DNA of 64,000 nucleotides from Actinacidiphila yanglinensis (GCF_900107965.1 NZ_FNVU01000024.1:93687-157686); one strand, 5' to 3'. Shown: positions 1-9,536, counted from the stretch's first letter. Translations and numbers: made by a program. The notes: generated by a model not told the origin, from the sequence alone.

Positions 1-255
1 GACCTCGGCCGGGGCGGCCACCACGTCGACAGCTACGACCTGGCGCTCGGCGACATCCTGCTGCTCTACACCGACGGCGTGATCGAGGCCCGCAACGTCG
101 AAGGTGCCTTCTACCCGCTCGCGGACCGTCTCGCGTACTGGACCCGCGACACCCCCGCCGTCCTGCTGGAGGACGTCCGGATCGACCTGACCAGGTACTC
201 GCCGACCGGGCTCGGCGACGACATCGCGATGGTCGCGCTGCAACGGGTGGCCTGA
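1..255 (+). CDS. SpoIIE/PP2C-type phosphatase, C-terminal fragment
   Basis: The reading frame is open from base 1 to a TGA at 253-255, so only the last 84 residues of the protein are in the window. They contain the end of a PPM/SpoIIE serine phosphatase fold: LLLYTDGVIEAR, where the Asp belongs to the metal-binding set, and a late GDDIAMVAL strand, where the Asp pair is also a metal ligand. The closest relative in the window is the phosphatase at 2491-3681, which has LLFYTDGVIETR and DDDIAALVV in the same places. These enzymes usually dephosphorylate anti-anti-sigma factors in partner-switching control of stress or development. N-terminal sensor domains cannot be judged because they lie outside the window. 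Confidence 0.85.
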   Translation, partial: DLGRGGHHVDSYDLALGDILLLYTDGVIEARNVEGAFYPLADRLAYWTRDTPAVLLEDVRIDLTRYSPTGLGDDIAMVALQRVA

Positions 256-320
256 GCCTGGAAGAACCGAGCCGGCCGTCTCTCGCGTCCGGGATCTCGG
301 CCGGCCGCGTGATGCCCGCG

Positions 321-1187
321 CTACGCCCCGCCGGAGCCGTTCGCGCCGGTACCGGTTCCGCCGGGGCCGTTCCCGCGCGTGCCGGTTCCGGTGCCGGGGG
401 CACCCGGGTCGCCGCTGTCCCGTTCCGCCGGCTCGGACGCCGGGCCCGGCTCGGGCGGCAGCAGCTCGCGCACCAGCAGGGTCGCTCCCGCCACCGCGCC
501 CGGCATCAGGACCACCGCGACCAGCGGCACGAGGAAGACCACGATCAGCGGCACCCCGAAGCCCAGCACCAGCGGCAGGCGGTGGCGCAGCAGCCGCAGC
601 TGCGTCGTCAGGGGGACGTCGCGCCGCTGGAAGGCCACCGCGCCCAGCTCCAGGGTGAAGAAGAAGCCGGAGACGCAGAAGCCGAGCGCGGGCACGACGG
701 TCTGGCCGACCACCGGGACGAACCCGGCGGCGAAGAGCACGATCCCGAAGGCCGCCACCCGCAGCAGGACCCGGACGCTGTCGCGCGCGGCGATCCACAG
801 CTCGCGCCACAGCGGCCGCCCGGGCGGCTCCGGGCAGCCGCCCTCGGCGCGCTCGACCCGTTCGGCCAGTGCCTCGTAGAAGGGCTGGCCGACCAGCAGC
901 GTCACCGCGGTGAAGGAGATCACCGCCACCAGCAGTCCGCCTCCGAAGAGCACCACCGTCAGCAGGACGCGGAAGGCGTCGGCCCACCCCGACGCCCAGT
1001 GGTCCGCGAAGGGCGTCGCCCAGTCGACCAGGTCCCCGGCCCACAGCACCAGCGCGACGAGGGCGACGACGTATCCGACGAGCGTGATCAGCGCCGGGAT
1101 CATGCCGAACCGCCAGTCGCGGCGGTGCCGCAGCACCCACCGCTGGCCGTCGGCGAGCAGCCGCAGTCCCTTGATCACCTCACCCAT
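321..1187 (-). CDS. EI24 domain (CysZ-like) membrane protein
   Basis: A 288-residue protein with an EI24/CysZ-type fold. It starts MGEVIKGLRLLADGQRW, the usual amphipathic opening of the family. Hydrophobic segments follow at about residues 30-50, 75-98, 140-180 and 200-230, consistent with four or more membrane helices. The last 50 residues are a Gly/Pro/Thr-rich tail of low complexity with no recognisable domain. CysZ of Escherichia coli is a sulfate permease. Actinobacterial EI24 proteins are mostly uncharacterised, so transport of sulfate here is only a family-level guess. It is a single gene, pointing away from its upstream neighbour, with no evidence of an operon. Confidence 0.8.
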   Translation of the reverse strand: MGEVIKGLRLLADGQRWVLRHRRDWRFGMIPALITLVGYVVALVALVLWAGDLVDWATPFADHWASGWADAFRVLLTVVLFGGGLLVAVISFTAVTLLVGQPFYEALAERVERAEGGCPEPPGRPLWRELWIAARDSVRVLLRVAAFGIVLFAAGFVPVVGQTVVPALGFCVSGFFFTLELGAVAFQRRDVPLTTQLRLLRHRLPLVLGFGVPLIVVFLVPLVAVVLMPGAVAGATLLVRELLPPEPGPASEPAERDSGDPGAPGTGTGTRGNGPGGTGTGANGSGGA

Positions 1188-1308
1188 GCGGGGGATCGTA
1201 CGCGGCGCCGTGCCGTACGGGGAAGCGAGGGAGGCCGGGCGCGCGCCGGTCCATCTCCCCTGCGGCGCGGCCGGGTTGGACGGGCACGGGCGGGGGCTGC
1301 CGGCCGGC

Positions 1309-2355
1309 TCAGGCGGCGCCGTCGGGCGTGATCACGGTGATGCCCGTCGGCGACCCCTCGCTCATCGCGGCCAGCGCCGCCGGGGCCTGCTCCAGCCCGA
1401 TCACCGAGCCGACCAGCAGGTCGGGCCGCAGGGTTCCCGCCGACACCAGCCGCAGCAGCTCGGGATAGGCGTGCGCGGCCATCCCGTGGCTGCCCAGCAG
1501 TTCCAGTTCGAGGGCCAGCACCCGGCCCATCGGCACCTCGACGCTCCCCGCCGCCAGCAGTCCCACCTGCACGTGGCGCCCGCGCGCCCGCAACCCGGCC
1601 ACCGACGCGGCGCAGGTCGCCGCGGAACCGAGTGCGTCCAGCGACAGGTGCGCGCCGCCGCCGGTGGCCTCGCGCACCGCCGCGGCGGTGGCGTCCGCGT
1701 CGGCCTCCGGTGCCATGCACACCGCGGCGCCGAACGTCCCGGCCAGCCGCAGTGCCTCGGGCGACGGGTCGACCGCCACCACGCGCGCTCCGCAGGCGAC
1801 CGCGATCATCACCGCCGACAGCCCCAGACCGCCGCAGCCGTGCACGACGGCCCACTCACCGGGCCGCACCCGCCCCTGGGCCACCACCGCCCGGTACGCG
1901 GTCGCGAACCGGCAGCCGAGCGAGGCGGCGGTGGTGTACTCCAGGCCGTCCGGCAGCTCCACCAGGTTCACGTCCGCGCGCGGCACCACCACCAGGTCGG
2001 CGTAGGAGCCCCAGTAGGTGAAGCCGGGCTGCTCCTGGCGCTCGCAGACCTGCTGGTCGCCGCGCGCGCAGGCCGCGCACCGCCCGCACGCGTGCACGAA
2101 CGGCGCCGTGACCCGCTCGCCGCCGCGCAGCCGCGGCAGTCCGGAACCGACCGCGACCACCTCGCCGGCGAACTCGTGGCCCGGCACGTGCGGCAGTGCC
2201 ACCGTGTCGTCGTGCCCCATCCAGGCGTGCCAGTCGCTGCGGCACACACCGGTGGCCGCCACCCGCACCAGCACGCCGCCCGGCGGTGGTTGGGGGTCGG
2301 TCACCTCCCGGACGGTGGCGAGCCGCCCGAACTCCTCGAACACCACAGCCCGCAC
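1309..2355 (-). CDS. zinc-dependent medium-chain alcohol dehydrogenase
   Basis: A 348-residue medium-chain dehydrogenase/reductase. Catalytic-zinc ligands are visible as GVCRSDWH and GHEFAGEV. The structural zinc loop has four cysteines (CGRCAACARGDQQVC). The NAD(P)-binding Rossmann motif is VVHGCGGLGLSAV, with Asp at the end of the second strand (VVAVDPS), which favours NAD. The GTG start at 2355 was chosen because the product then begins VRAVVFEEFG, the normal family N-terminus. An ATG at 2490 would add about 45 Pro/Gly-rich residues unlike the family. The substrate is unknown. It lies divergent from the phosphatase at 2491 and shows no link to the polyketide cluster. Confidence 0.85.
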   Translation of the reverse strand: MRAVVFEEFGRLATVREVTDPQPPPGGVLVRVAATGVCRSDWHAWMGHDDTVALPHVPGHEFAGEVVAVGSGLPRLRGGERVTAPFVHACGRCAACARGDQQVCERQEQPGFTYWGSYADLVVVPRADVNLVELPDGLEYTTAASLGCRFATAYRAVVAQGRVRPGEWAVVHGCGGLGLSAVMIAVACGARVVAVDPSPEALRLAGTFGAAVCMAPEADADATAAAVREATGGGAHLSLDALGSAATCAASVAGLRARGRHVQVGLLAAGSVEVPMGRVLALELELLGSHGMAAHAYPELLRLVSAGTLRPDLLVGSVIGLEQAPAALAAMSEGSPTGITVITPDGAA

Positions 2356-2490
2356 CGGGCCCCACCGCCTCTCCTCTTCCGCCGGGCTTCCCGTCGCCTC
2401 CGGCCGTCCGCCGCCCAGCATCCCAGCCGCCCGCACCGGCGGTCCCACCGGCCCGGCAATCTCGGCAAAAGGGGCGATAAGCTCACACAT

Positions 2491-3681
2491 GTGACGAACC
2501 TTCACCGCAGCCGCCGGCCGGGTCCGCCCGGCAGGGAGCGGCGCGGTCTCTCCCACTGGTCGCCGCTGCTGCTGACCTTCCTCATCGGCGTGCTCGCCGT
2601 GGCCACCCCGACGGACTTCGCGGTCAGCCGGCTGCTGCCCGCCGCGCCCGCGCTGGCCGCGTCGATGTGGTCGGTGGAGGCCACGCTGCTGCTCGGCGTG
2701 CTGAGCATGGCGGGCGTGCTGGCGATCCAGTTCGCCTACGCAGAACCCGGCACCACCTTCACCGCGGCCTCGCTCGCCGCCGTCACCGCCGCGGCAGCGT
2801 ACGCCGCCCATGTGCGCCTGCAGCGCGAGCGCACCCTCGTCAAGGTCCGCTCGGTCGCCGACGCCGCCCAGACCGTGGTGCTGCGGCCGGTGCCGCACCG
2901 GTTGGGCGGCGTCGGCATCGAGACGCTCTACCTGGCCGCGGCCGAGGAGGCCAGGATCGGCGGGGACTTCTTCGAGGCCGTCGACACCCCGCACGGCGTG
3001 CGGGTGCTGCTGGGCGACGTGCGCGGCAAGGGCCTGTCGGCGGTCGGGGTCGCCAGCGCCCTCACCAACAGCTTCCGCGAGGCGGCGTACGACGAGCCCG
3101 ACCTGACCCGGCTGGCCCGCCGCCTCGACACCACCATGGCCCGCTACAGCGCGGCCCTCACCGCACCCGACGCCGGCGAGAGGTTCGCCACCGCCGTGTT
3201 CGCCGAGGTCCGTCGCGGCGGGCGCGAGGTCGCGCTGCTCAACTGCGGCCATCCGCCGCCGCTGGTGCTGGGGGCGAACGGCGCGGGCGGGTCGGGGAGT
3301 TCCGGCGGGGCGCTCGCGGGAGGCGGCGGCACCCGGGTCCTCGATCCGTCCGCGCCGTCCCCGCCGCTGAACATGGCCCGCCTGATCGGCGGGGACTACA
3401 CCGTCGACAACGTGGCGCTCGCCCCCGGCGACCGGCTGCTGTTCTACACCGACGGCGTCATCGAGACCCGGGACCGGGCCGGCCGGTTCTTCCCGCTGTC
3501 CGCGTGGGTCGCCCGGCAGACCGGCGTGCCGGCCGCGCAACTCCTGCCCCTGCTGCACGAGCAGCTCCTGCACTTCAGCGGCGGCGCGCTCGACGACGAC
3601 ATCGCGGCTCTCGTCGTCCACAGCGACCTGGCCTCCGACCCCCGCGCGAACGGCCCGTCCGGCGCGTCCGAGTCCCCCTGA
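2491..3681 (+). CDS. membrane-anchored SpoIIE/PP2C-type serine phosphatase
   Basis: A 396-residue protein starting at GTG 2491. Residues about 22-110 hold three hydrophobic segments (HWSPLLLTFLIGVLAV and two following), then a short cytoplasmic linker. The PPM/SpoIIE domain runs from about 130 to 385: ARIGGDFFEAV and VLLGDVRGKG carry the metal-binding aspartates, NCGHPPPLVL is typical, and LLFYTDGVIE and DDDIAALVV close the site. No GAF, PAS or kinase domain is present, so sensing would have to come from the membrane part. The Gly/Ser-rich insert at about 265-285 is low complexity. It is paralogous to the truncated gene at the window start. Likely targets are anti-sigma antagonists, inferred from the family only. 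Confidence 0.87.
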   Translation: MTNLHRSRRPGPPGRERRGLSHWSPLLLTFLIGVLAVATPTDFAVSRLLPAAPALAASMWSVEATLLLGVLSMAGVLAIQFAYAEPGTTFTAASLAAVTAAAAYAAHVRLQRERTLVKVRSVADAAQTVVLRPVPHRLGGVGIETLYLAAAEEARIGGDFFEAVDTPHGVRVLLGDVRGKGLSAVGVASALTNSFREAAYDEPDLTRLARRLDTTMARYSAALTAPDAGERFATAVFAEVRRGGREVALLNCGHPPPLVLGANGAGGSGSSGGALAGGGGTRVLDPSAPSPPLNMARLIGGDYTVDNVALAPGDRLLFYTDGVIETRDRAGRFFPLSAWVARQTGVPAAQLLPLLHEQLLHFSGGALDDDIAALVVHSDLASDPRANGPSGASESP

Positions 3682-3768
3682 CGGGAAATCAGCGGGCGGC
3701 GCGGCGGGGCACCGTGCGAGGATCGCCGCCTCGATCCGAGGGCGGGCGAGACAGGGAGAGGGCGGGCG

Positions 3769-4296
3769 ATGACAGAGGCGGCGGCGGAGCAGGAACGGGG
3801 CCAGAGGCAGGAGCAGGAGCCGGAACAGGTGCGGCGCAGGCTGCGGGTGGCCGCGTACGGCGTGTGCGTCCGCGACGGCCGTGTCCTGCTCGCGCACAAC
3901 GCGCCCCAACTGTACGAACCGGGCTGGACGATGCCCGGCGGCGGCCTCGAACACGGCGAGGACCCGGTGGACGCGGTGGTCCGCGAGCTCGAGGAGGAGA
4001 CCGGCTACCAGGTGGCGGTCGAGCGGCTGCTCGGCACCGACTCCTTCCGCGGCCGCCGCACGCTCGACTCCGGGGTCACCGACGACTTCCAGGCGCTGCG
4101 GATCCTCTACGAGGTCCGCGTCACCGGCGGCACCCTGCGGGACGAGGTGGGCGGCAGCACCGACCGCGCCGCCTGGCACCCGCTGGCCGAACTGCCGTCC
4201 CTGCAACGGGTGGAGCTGGTCGACCTGGCGCTGCGCCTGTACCGGGAGCAGCCCCCGGCCGGCCGCCTCGCACCGGGCGGACGCCAGGCGGGGTGA
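3769..4296 (+). CDS. Nudix hydrolase
   Basis: A 175-residue protein with a complete Nudix box: GGGLEHGEDPVDAVVRELEE followed by ETGY fits GX5EX7REUXEEXGU, including the Glu cluster that binds Mg. The first 25 residues are Glu/Gln-rich and probably disordered. A purine-rich stretch (agggagagggcg) ahead of the ATG at 3769 serves as ribosome binding site. Family members hydrolyse nucleoside diphosphates linked to other groups, such as ADP-sugars, 8-oxo-dGTP or NADH. The substrate cannot be read from this sequence. It stands alone between the phosphatase and the minus-strand enolase-superfamily gene. Confidence 0.88.
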   Translation: MTEAAAEQERGQRQEQEPEQVRRRLRVAAYGVCVRDGRVLLAHNAPQLYEPGWTMPGGGLEHGEDPVDAVVRELEEETGYQVAVERLLGTDSFRGRRTLDSGVTDDFQALRILYEVRVTGGTLRDEVGGSTDRAAWHPLAELPSLQRVELVDLALRLYREQPPAGRLAPGGRQAG

Positions 4297-4324
4297 CCGG
4301 GCCGGGCGCCGCCGGGCCGGTCCA

Positions 4325-5622
4325 TCAGGGCGCGTCCAGGCCGCCGTCGGGGTGGCGCACCCCGGTCGCCCACCGCTCGTGCAGGAACTTCACCGGCGGG
4401 AAGCGGCCCGCGGCCTTCTCGTCGAGGTCGACACCCCAGCCCGGTGCGTCGGACGGTGCGAGATGCCCCTCGCGCACCACCGGGGTGCCGGGGAAGACCT
4501 CGTGGACGGCGTCCTCGTAGGTGTGCGACTCCTGGTAGCCGAACGCCGGGGTGGAGATGTCGACCGCCAGGTTCGCCGCCACGCCGACCGGGGAGATGTC
4601 GCCGGGGGAGTGGAACGCGGTGCGCACGCCGGTCAGTTCGGCCAGCGCGACCAGTTTGCGGGTCGGGGTCAGCCCGCCGATCGCGGAGGTGTGCAGGCGC
4701 AGCAGGTCGATCCCGCCGTCCCGGATCAGCCGCGCGGCGTCCGTGACGTTGCCGATCTGCTCCCCGACCGCGATCGGCACCGGCGAGGCGGCACGGACCT
4801 CCGGCAGCCGGTCGTAGTACTCCGGCGCGATCACGTCCTCCAGGAACGACAGGGCGTACGGCTCCAGGGCGCGGGCCAGCACCACCGCCTGCTTCGGGGT
4901 GAGCCTGCTGTGCACGTCGTGCATCAGGCTCACCTCCTCGCCCAGCCGCTCCCGCGCCGCCGCGAAGAGCTTCGGGGTGGCCCGCAGGTACTGCGCGACG
5001 TCCCAGCCGTCCGGGTGCGGCGAGCGCGGGTAGCCGCCGCGGGTGCCGGGCGCGCCGTACGTCCCCAGGCCCGGCCCGCCGACCTGGAGCCGTACATGCC
5101 GGTAGCCCTGCTCCAGCAACTCCTCGGCCCGGGCGAGCGTCTCCTCGACCGTGGCGCCGGCCGCGTGGGAGTACACCTCGACCGCGGCCCGGCTGCGGCC
5201 GCCGAGCAGTTCGTACACCGGCATCCCGGCGCGCTTGCCCGCGATGTCCCACAGCGCCTGGTCCACCCCGGACAGCGCGTTGCCCAGCACGGGGCCGCCG
5301 CGCCAGTAGGACGAGTAGTGGATCATGCGGGTGATGTCCTCGATGTCGGCCGGGTGCCGGCCGACCACCAGCGGCCCCACGTGCTCGTCGACCGCGGCCG
5401 CCACCGCGGCGTACCGCTGGGTGAAGGTCGCGCAGCCCAGGCCGTACAGGCCCGGCTCCGAGGTGTCCACCCGCACACCACCACCAGCGGCATGCCCTCC
5501 GGCGCGGTGACGATCGCGCGGACCGCGGTGACCCGCAGCCGGTCCCGGCCCGGCCAGGGCGGCGCGGCCTGCGGAAGCGCGCCGGAGTCGTCGAGCAGTC
5601 GGTCGGGGCCTGGACCGGTCAT
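4325..5622 (-). CDS. mannonate dehydratase-like enolase-superfamily protein, frameshifted near 5475
   Basis: The long part (from GTG 5476, 383 residues) matches the mannonate dehydratase/RspA branch of the enolase superfamily: GPVLGNALSGVDQALWDI, metal-ligand stretches near SLMHDVHSRL, LSFLEDVIAPE and PIAVGEQ, and a late FHSPGDISPVGVAAN. The expected first strand of the family is not in this frame. It is found just upstream in another frame as VTAVRAIVTAPEGMPLVVV, starting from ATG 5622 with a GAGG ribosome site. The two frames meet in a gtggtggtgtg run at about 5474-5483, where one missing base (or two extra) explains the break. It is either a young pseudogene or a sequencing error in a simple repeat. 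The partner SDR is divergent at 5770. Confidence 0.75.
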
Positions 5623-5769
5623 GGGATTCCTCTGTTCGGGGCGGGGGCGGGTGGACGCGCTCATGTTACGTTTCCCGCAGCGGATTGACGTATACAGGTG
5701 CGATAAACGCAAGAACGCGACAATTCTGTGGCGAGTGCCGCGCGACCGGTCGAGAGGAAGCAGATCACC
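5623..5769. promoter_or_regulatory. divergent promoter region between sugar-acid genes
   Basis: This 147-bp gap between the divergent enolase-superfamily and SDR genes is clearly more AT-rich than its surroundings. A TTGACG at 5685-5690 could be a -35 element for the plus-strand gene, but no convincing -10 follows at 17 bp. A GTATAC palindrome at 5690-5695 resembles the core of GntR-family operators. Assignment as a shared control region is an inference from position and base composition. Confidence 0.35.
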
Positions 5770-6606
5770 GTGAAGGTTCTGGTCACCGGGGCGGGCGGCC
5801 TGCTCGGCCGCGAAGTCGTCGCGCGGCTGCGGGAGTCGGGCCACATGGTGCGTGCCCACGACCGCAGCGCGCCCGATCCGGCCTCCGCCGACGAGGTCGC
5901 CGGCGGAGACCTGCTGGACGGGGCGGGGCCGGCCGAACTCCTCGACGGCGTCGACGCGGTGGTGCACGCCGCGGCCCTGCCCTCACCGAACGCCGCCCCG
6001 CACGACGTGGTCTTCACCAACAACGTCCGGAGCACCTACCTCGTCCTGGACGCCGCCGGTCGCGCGGGCGTGCGCCGCGCCGTCTACGTCTCCAGCCTCT
6101 CCGCCCTCGGCCTGGCGTTCTCCGCGCACGGCACCTCCGCGCAGCGCGTGCCGATCACCGAGGAGCACCCCTACCTCGGCGACGACGTCTACGGCCTGTC
6201 CAAGTACCTCGGCGAGACCGTCGCCGCCACCGCCGCCCGCCGCTACGGCATGACCGTCGTCTCGCTCCGCTTCCCCTTCCTCGGGGCCGGCGAGCGGCTG
6301 CGCGACCACCTGGCCCGGGTACACCAGGACCCCGGCTACGACCGCGGCTCGCTGTGGGGGTGGCTGGACCCGCGCGACGCCGCCCGCGCCATCGACGCCG
6401 CGCTCACCGCACCCCTCGACGGCCACCCCGTGATCAACGTCGCCGCCCCCGACACCACCGCCCTGGAACCCACCGCGGAACTGCTGCGCCGCTACCACCC
6501 CACCGCCCGGTTCGACGCACCGCTCGACGGCTTCACCGTCCCCTTCGACCTGGCCCGCAGCCGCTCGTTGCTCGCCTTCACCCCGCTGCACACCTGGCGC
6601 ACCTGA
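5770..6606 (+). CDS. NAD(P)-dependent extended SDR (epimerase/dehydratase family)
   Basis: A 278-residue protein when started at GTG 5770, just ahead of the nucleotide-binding strand (VKVLVTGAGGLLGREVV, GxxGxxG). GAGGAA at 5753-5758 may be the ribosome site. A GTG at 5728 would add 14 residues. The catalytic YxxxK is YGLSK in DDVYGLSKYLGE, preceded by the SSLSALG serine strand. The length and the late ARAIDAAL segment fit extended SDRs of the NDP-sugar epimerase or uronate dehydrogenase type. Because it is divergent from a mannonate dehydratase-like gene, a role in sugar-acid metabolism is plausible but not shown. Confidence 0.82.
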   Translation: MKVLVTGAGGLLGREVVARLRESGHMVRAHDRSAPDPASADEVAGGDLLDGAGPAELLDGVDAVVHAAALPSPNAAPHDVVFTNNVRSTYLVLDAAGRAGVRRAVYVSSLSALGLAFSAHGTSAQRVPITEEHPYLGDDVYGLSKYLGETVAATAARRYGMTVVSLRFPFLGAGERLRDHLARVHQDPGYDRGSLWGWLDPRDAARAIDAALTAPLDGHPVINVAAPDTTALEPTAELLRRYHPTARFDAPLDGFTVPFDLARSRSLLAFTPLHTWRT

Positions 6607-6720
6607 AGCGCCTGCCCGCTCGGCGCGGCGGCGCCGATGACATGCTGACCCTGGCAGGCGGCGGAACGGGGCGCGCGGGAACGGCGACCCGCCGGACCGG
6701 CGACGAACAGGGGGCGGTTC

Positions 6721-9180
6721 ATGGGCGAGGGCGTGGACGTGGCGGTCGGTACGGCCACGGGGGTGGGCGGACGTGCGGCGGCACTGCTGCGAGCCGTGCG
6801 CCGGCGGGACGCCGGGCTGGCCGCACTGCGGCGCGCGTGCCGCGCCGCGATCGTGGCCCCGGGCCTGTTCGCGCTCAGCTTCGAGGTCATCGGCAACGCG
6901 GAGACCGCGCTGTTCGCGTCCTTCGGTTCCATCTCCCTGCTGCTTTTCGTGGACTTCGGCGGCCGGATACGGGACCGGCTCGCCGCGCAGTGCTCGCTGG
7001 CCCTCGCGGGCGCCGTCCTGGTGACACTCGGCACGCTCGCGTCCAGGACGACCTGGACAGCCGCTATCGCGACGGCGGTGGTCGCCTTCGGGGTGCTCTT
7101 CACCGGCGTGGTCAGCTCGGTACTGGCGGGCGCCTCGACAGCGCTGCTGGCGGGCTTCGTGCTGTCGGTGTCCGTGCCGGGCCCGATGGGCGAGATCCCC
7201 GACCGGCTGGCCGGCTACGGCATGGCGGGCGCCGCCTCCGTGATCGCGGTGGGCCTGCTGTGGCCCGCGCCCACCCGCGATCCGCTGCGCGCGGCCACCG
7301 CGCGCAGCTGCGCGCTGCTGGCGCGGCGGCTGCGGGCGGAGGTGGAGTGCGTGGAGAGCGGCCACGCGCCGGGCGCGCACACGGCCCTCGACGACACGGC
7401 CGAGCAGGCGGCCGAGGCAACGGCCGCGCTGCGCAGGTCCTTCTACGCCACGCCGTACCGTCCGACCGGCCTGTCCACCGAGGCCCGCGCGCTGGTGCGG
7501 CTGGTCGACGACGTGGTCTGGCTGGAGACGATCCTCGACCGCACCCCGGTGCGCGGGCCGCAACGGCCGTCCGACCCGGCGGTGTCGGAGGTCAAGCGGG
7601 CGGCCGCCGAGATGCTCCAGGCCGCGGCCGGGCGGCTGGAGGCGGCAGTGCCCGACCCGGCCGGGTTCCAGCGGGACCTTGCGCGGCTGCGGACGGCGCG
7701 CAAGGCACTGGAGTCGGCCGTCGTCGCGACGCCCGCGCCCGGGGTGGCCGCGGGGAGCACCGAGGGCGGTGGCACCGAACCCCTGCTCGCCCCGGCCGGG
7801 ATCGACGCGGTCAGCTCCCTCGAACCCGGTTTCCGCGCGCAGGAGACCGCCGCGGCCGTCGCCGTCATCGCCGCGAACGCCGAGATCGCAGCGGCCGCCG
7901 GCGGCCGCCCCTGGTGGCAGCGCGTCCTCGGCCGCGGGAGCGGAACGGACGCTGCGGGCACGGACGTACCCGTCACCGACGTGCCGTCCTCACTCGTGGC
8001 CGCCCAGGAGCGGGCCGGCGCCCACGTCGAGCCCCACTCGGTCTGGCTGCACAACAGCCTGCGCGGCGCCACCGCCCTCGGCCTTGCCGTCCTGGTCGCC
8101 GAACTCACCGGACTGCAGCACTCGTTCTGGGTCGCCCTGGGCGCCCTCGCGGTGCTGCGCTCCAGCGCGCTGCTCACCGGCCAGAACGCCCTGCGCGCGC
8201 TGCTGGGCACGGTGGTCGGGACCGTCCTCGGCGGTGTCCTGATCTACGCGCTCGGCTCGGACACCACCGCGCTGTGGGTGCTGCTCCCGGCGGCCGTGCT
8301 GTTCGCCGGGCTCGCGCCCGCCGCGATCTCCTTCGCGGCCGGGCAGGCCGGCTTCACCGCACTGCTGCTGATCATGTTCAACATCATCGCGCCGGCCGGC
8401 TGGGCGATCGGCCTGGTGCGGTTCGAGGACGTGGCGATCGGGTGCGCGGTGAGCGTCGGGGTCGGCGCGCTGTTCTGGCCGCACGGCGCGGGCGCCGCGC
8501 TGGGCCGGGCCGCGTCGGAGGCGATCGACGAGAGCGCCCGGTACCTGCGCAGGTCCATCGAGTTCGGGGTGAGCCGGTGCGACGCCCTCGCGCCGGACGC
8601 CGCCGCGCCCGACGACGAGCGCCGCGCCGCCGCGGCGGCGGCCCGTCGGCTGGACGACGCCTTCCGCGGCTTCCTCGCCGAGCGCGGCACGAAGCACCTG
8701 CCGCTGGCCGACGTGACCGTCCTGCTGTCCATCGTCGCCGTCCTGCGGTTGTCCGCGGACGCGGTGCACGCGCTCTGGCAGCGCGACGACGGCGAGCCGT
8801 CCGGCGACCGGACGGCCGCGCGCCTGGAACTGCTGCGGGCCGGCACCCAAGTCACCGGGTGGTACCAGCAGGTGGCGCGGGCGCTCGCGGGCGACGGGCC
8901 GATGCCCGCGGGATCGGCCCTCCCGGCGGGCTCGGCCGCTTCCGGTGAGCCCGACGACAGCGGCCTGGTCGCCGCGGTGCGCCGCGACCTGGCGGGCGAG
9001 CAGGGCCGCGTCAGCGCGACCGCGATCCGCATGATCTGGACCGCCGACCACATCGACGTGGCCCGCCGCCTCCAGGCGGCCCTCCTCCCCCCGGCCCGCG
9101 CCGCCGCCGCCCTCCAGCAACGCCCGGGCCCCCGCGACGCCATGGCGACGCGTCCGCCCGAGCCGGCGAAGACCGTCTGA
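6721..9180 (+). CDS. FUSC-family membrane protein (aromatic acid exporter-like)
   Basis: An 819-residue protein built as two hydrophobic blocks, each of about six predicted helices (residues about 40-185 and 435-585), separated by a long soluble region. This is the usual FUSC/YccS-type duplication. The first block contains ETALFASFGSISLLLFVDFG and the second WLHNSLRGATALGLAVLVAE followed by HSFWVALGALAVLRSSALLT, the conserved fusaric-acid-resistance-like motif. The C-terminal soluble part is Ala-rich. Related proteins export aromatic acids or have unknown cargo, so the substrate here is unknown. The last 30 bases of the gene are copied downstream within a tandem repeat (see the 9181-9536 entry). 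Confidence 0.82.
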   Translation: MGEGVDVAVGTATGVGGRAAALLRAVRRRDAGLAALRRACRAAIVAPGLFALSFEVIGNAETALFASFGSISLLLFVDFGGRIRDRLAAQCSLALAGAVLVTLGTLASRTTWTAAIATAVVAFGVLFTGVVSSVLAGASTALLAGFVLSVSVPGPMGEIPDRLAGYGMAGAASVIAVGLLWPAPTRDPLRAATARSCALLARRLRAEVECVESGHAPGAHTALDDTAEQAAEATAALRRSFYATPYRPTGLSTEARALVRLVDDVVWLETILDRTPVRGPQRPSDPAVSEVKRAAAEMLQAAAGRLEAAVPDPAGFQRDLARLRTARKALESAVVATPAPGVAAGSTEGGGTEPLLAPAGIDAVSSLEPGFRAQETAAAVAVIAANAEIAAAAGGRPWWQRVLGRGSGTDAAGTDVPVTDVPSSLVAAQERAGAHVEPHSVWLHNSLRGATALGLAVLVAELTGLQHSFWVALGALAVLRSSALLTGQNALRALLGTVVGTVLGGVLIYALGSDTTALWVLLPAAVLFAGLAPAAISFAAGQAGFTALLLIMFNIIAPAGWAIGLVRFEDVAIGCAVSVGVGALFWPHGAGAALGRAASEAIDESARYLRRSIEFGVSRCDALAPDAAAPDDERRAAAAAARRLDDAFRGFLAERGTKHLPLADVTVLLSIVAVLRLSADAVHALWQRDDGEPSGDRTAARLELLRAGTQVTGWYQQVARALAGDGPMPAGSALPAGSAASGEPDDSGLVAAVRRDLAGEQGRVSATAIRMIWTADHIDVARRLQAALLPPARAAAALQQRPGPRDAMATRPPEPAKTV

Positions 9181-9536
9181 CCGCCCGCGCGACGGCGAGC
9201 CCAACTCCGCTGCCGCGGGCGGTCGTACGGGGGCCCGGCGGCGGGGTACGGGTCGCCGGCCTTCACGTGTCCCCGGGCGGGCTGTCGGGGCGCGGCGGCA
9301 CGTGCTTCCGGCCGCGCGAGCGGAGAGGGCTCGGCCGCCCGCGCGGCAAGAGCGCAACTCCCTTGCCGCGGGCGGTCGTACGGCGGACAGGGTACGGGGT
9401 ACGGGTCGCCGGCCCCGGTCGCCCCCGGGCGGGCTTGTCAGGACGAGGCGGCAATGACGTCGCCCGAGCCGGCGGCGACCGCCTGACCGCCCGCGCGACG
9501 GCGAGCCCAACTCCGCTGCCGCGGGCGGTCGTACGG
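9181..9536. repeat. three-copy hairpin repeat, period about 150 bp
   Basis: A roughly 50-bp element beginning ccgcccgcgc and ending ggtcgtacgg occurs at 9181-9230, 9335-9383 and 9487-9536. Each copy starts with CCGCCCGCG and ends with its complement CGCGGGCGG, so each can form a stem-loop. Copies 1 and 3 are identical over the element; copy 2 has several changes. Spacers share a gggtacgggtcgccggcc block. Before copy 3, 9459-9486 repeats the last codons of the FUSC gene with changes, so the duplicated unit included the gene end. The elements may act as terminators between this gene and the convergent ABC operon. No coding capacity is evident in the 394-bp gap. Confidence 0.85.

Noticed and set aside
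2356..2490. ATG at 2490 as the start of the zinc alcohol dehydrogenase
   Set aside because: It adds a Pro/Gly-rich stretch unlike the family and would overlap the divergent promoter region. GTG 2355 gives the standard N-terminus.
9181..9536. The three regularly spaced repeats as a CRISPR array
   Set aside because: Units are about 50 bp with 100-bp spacers that are themselves similar, copy 2 is diverged, and no cas gene is present. It is a tandem duplication.
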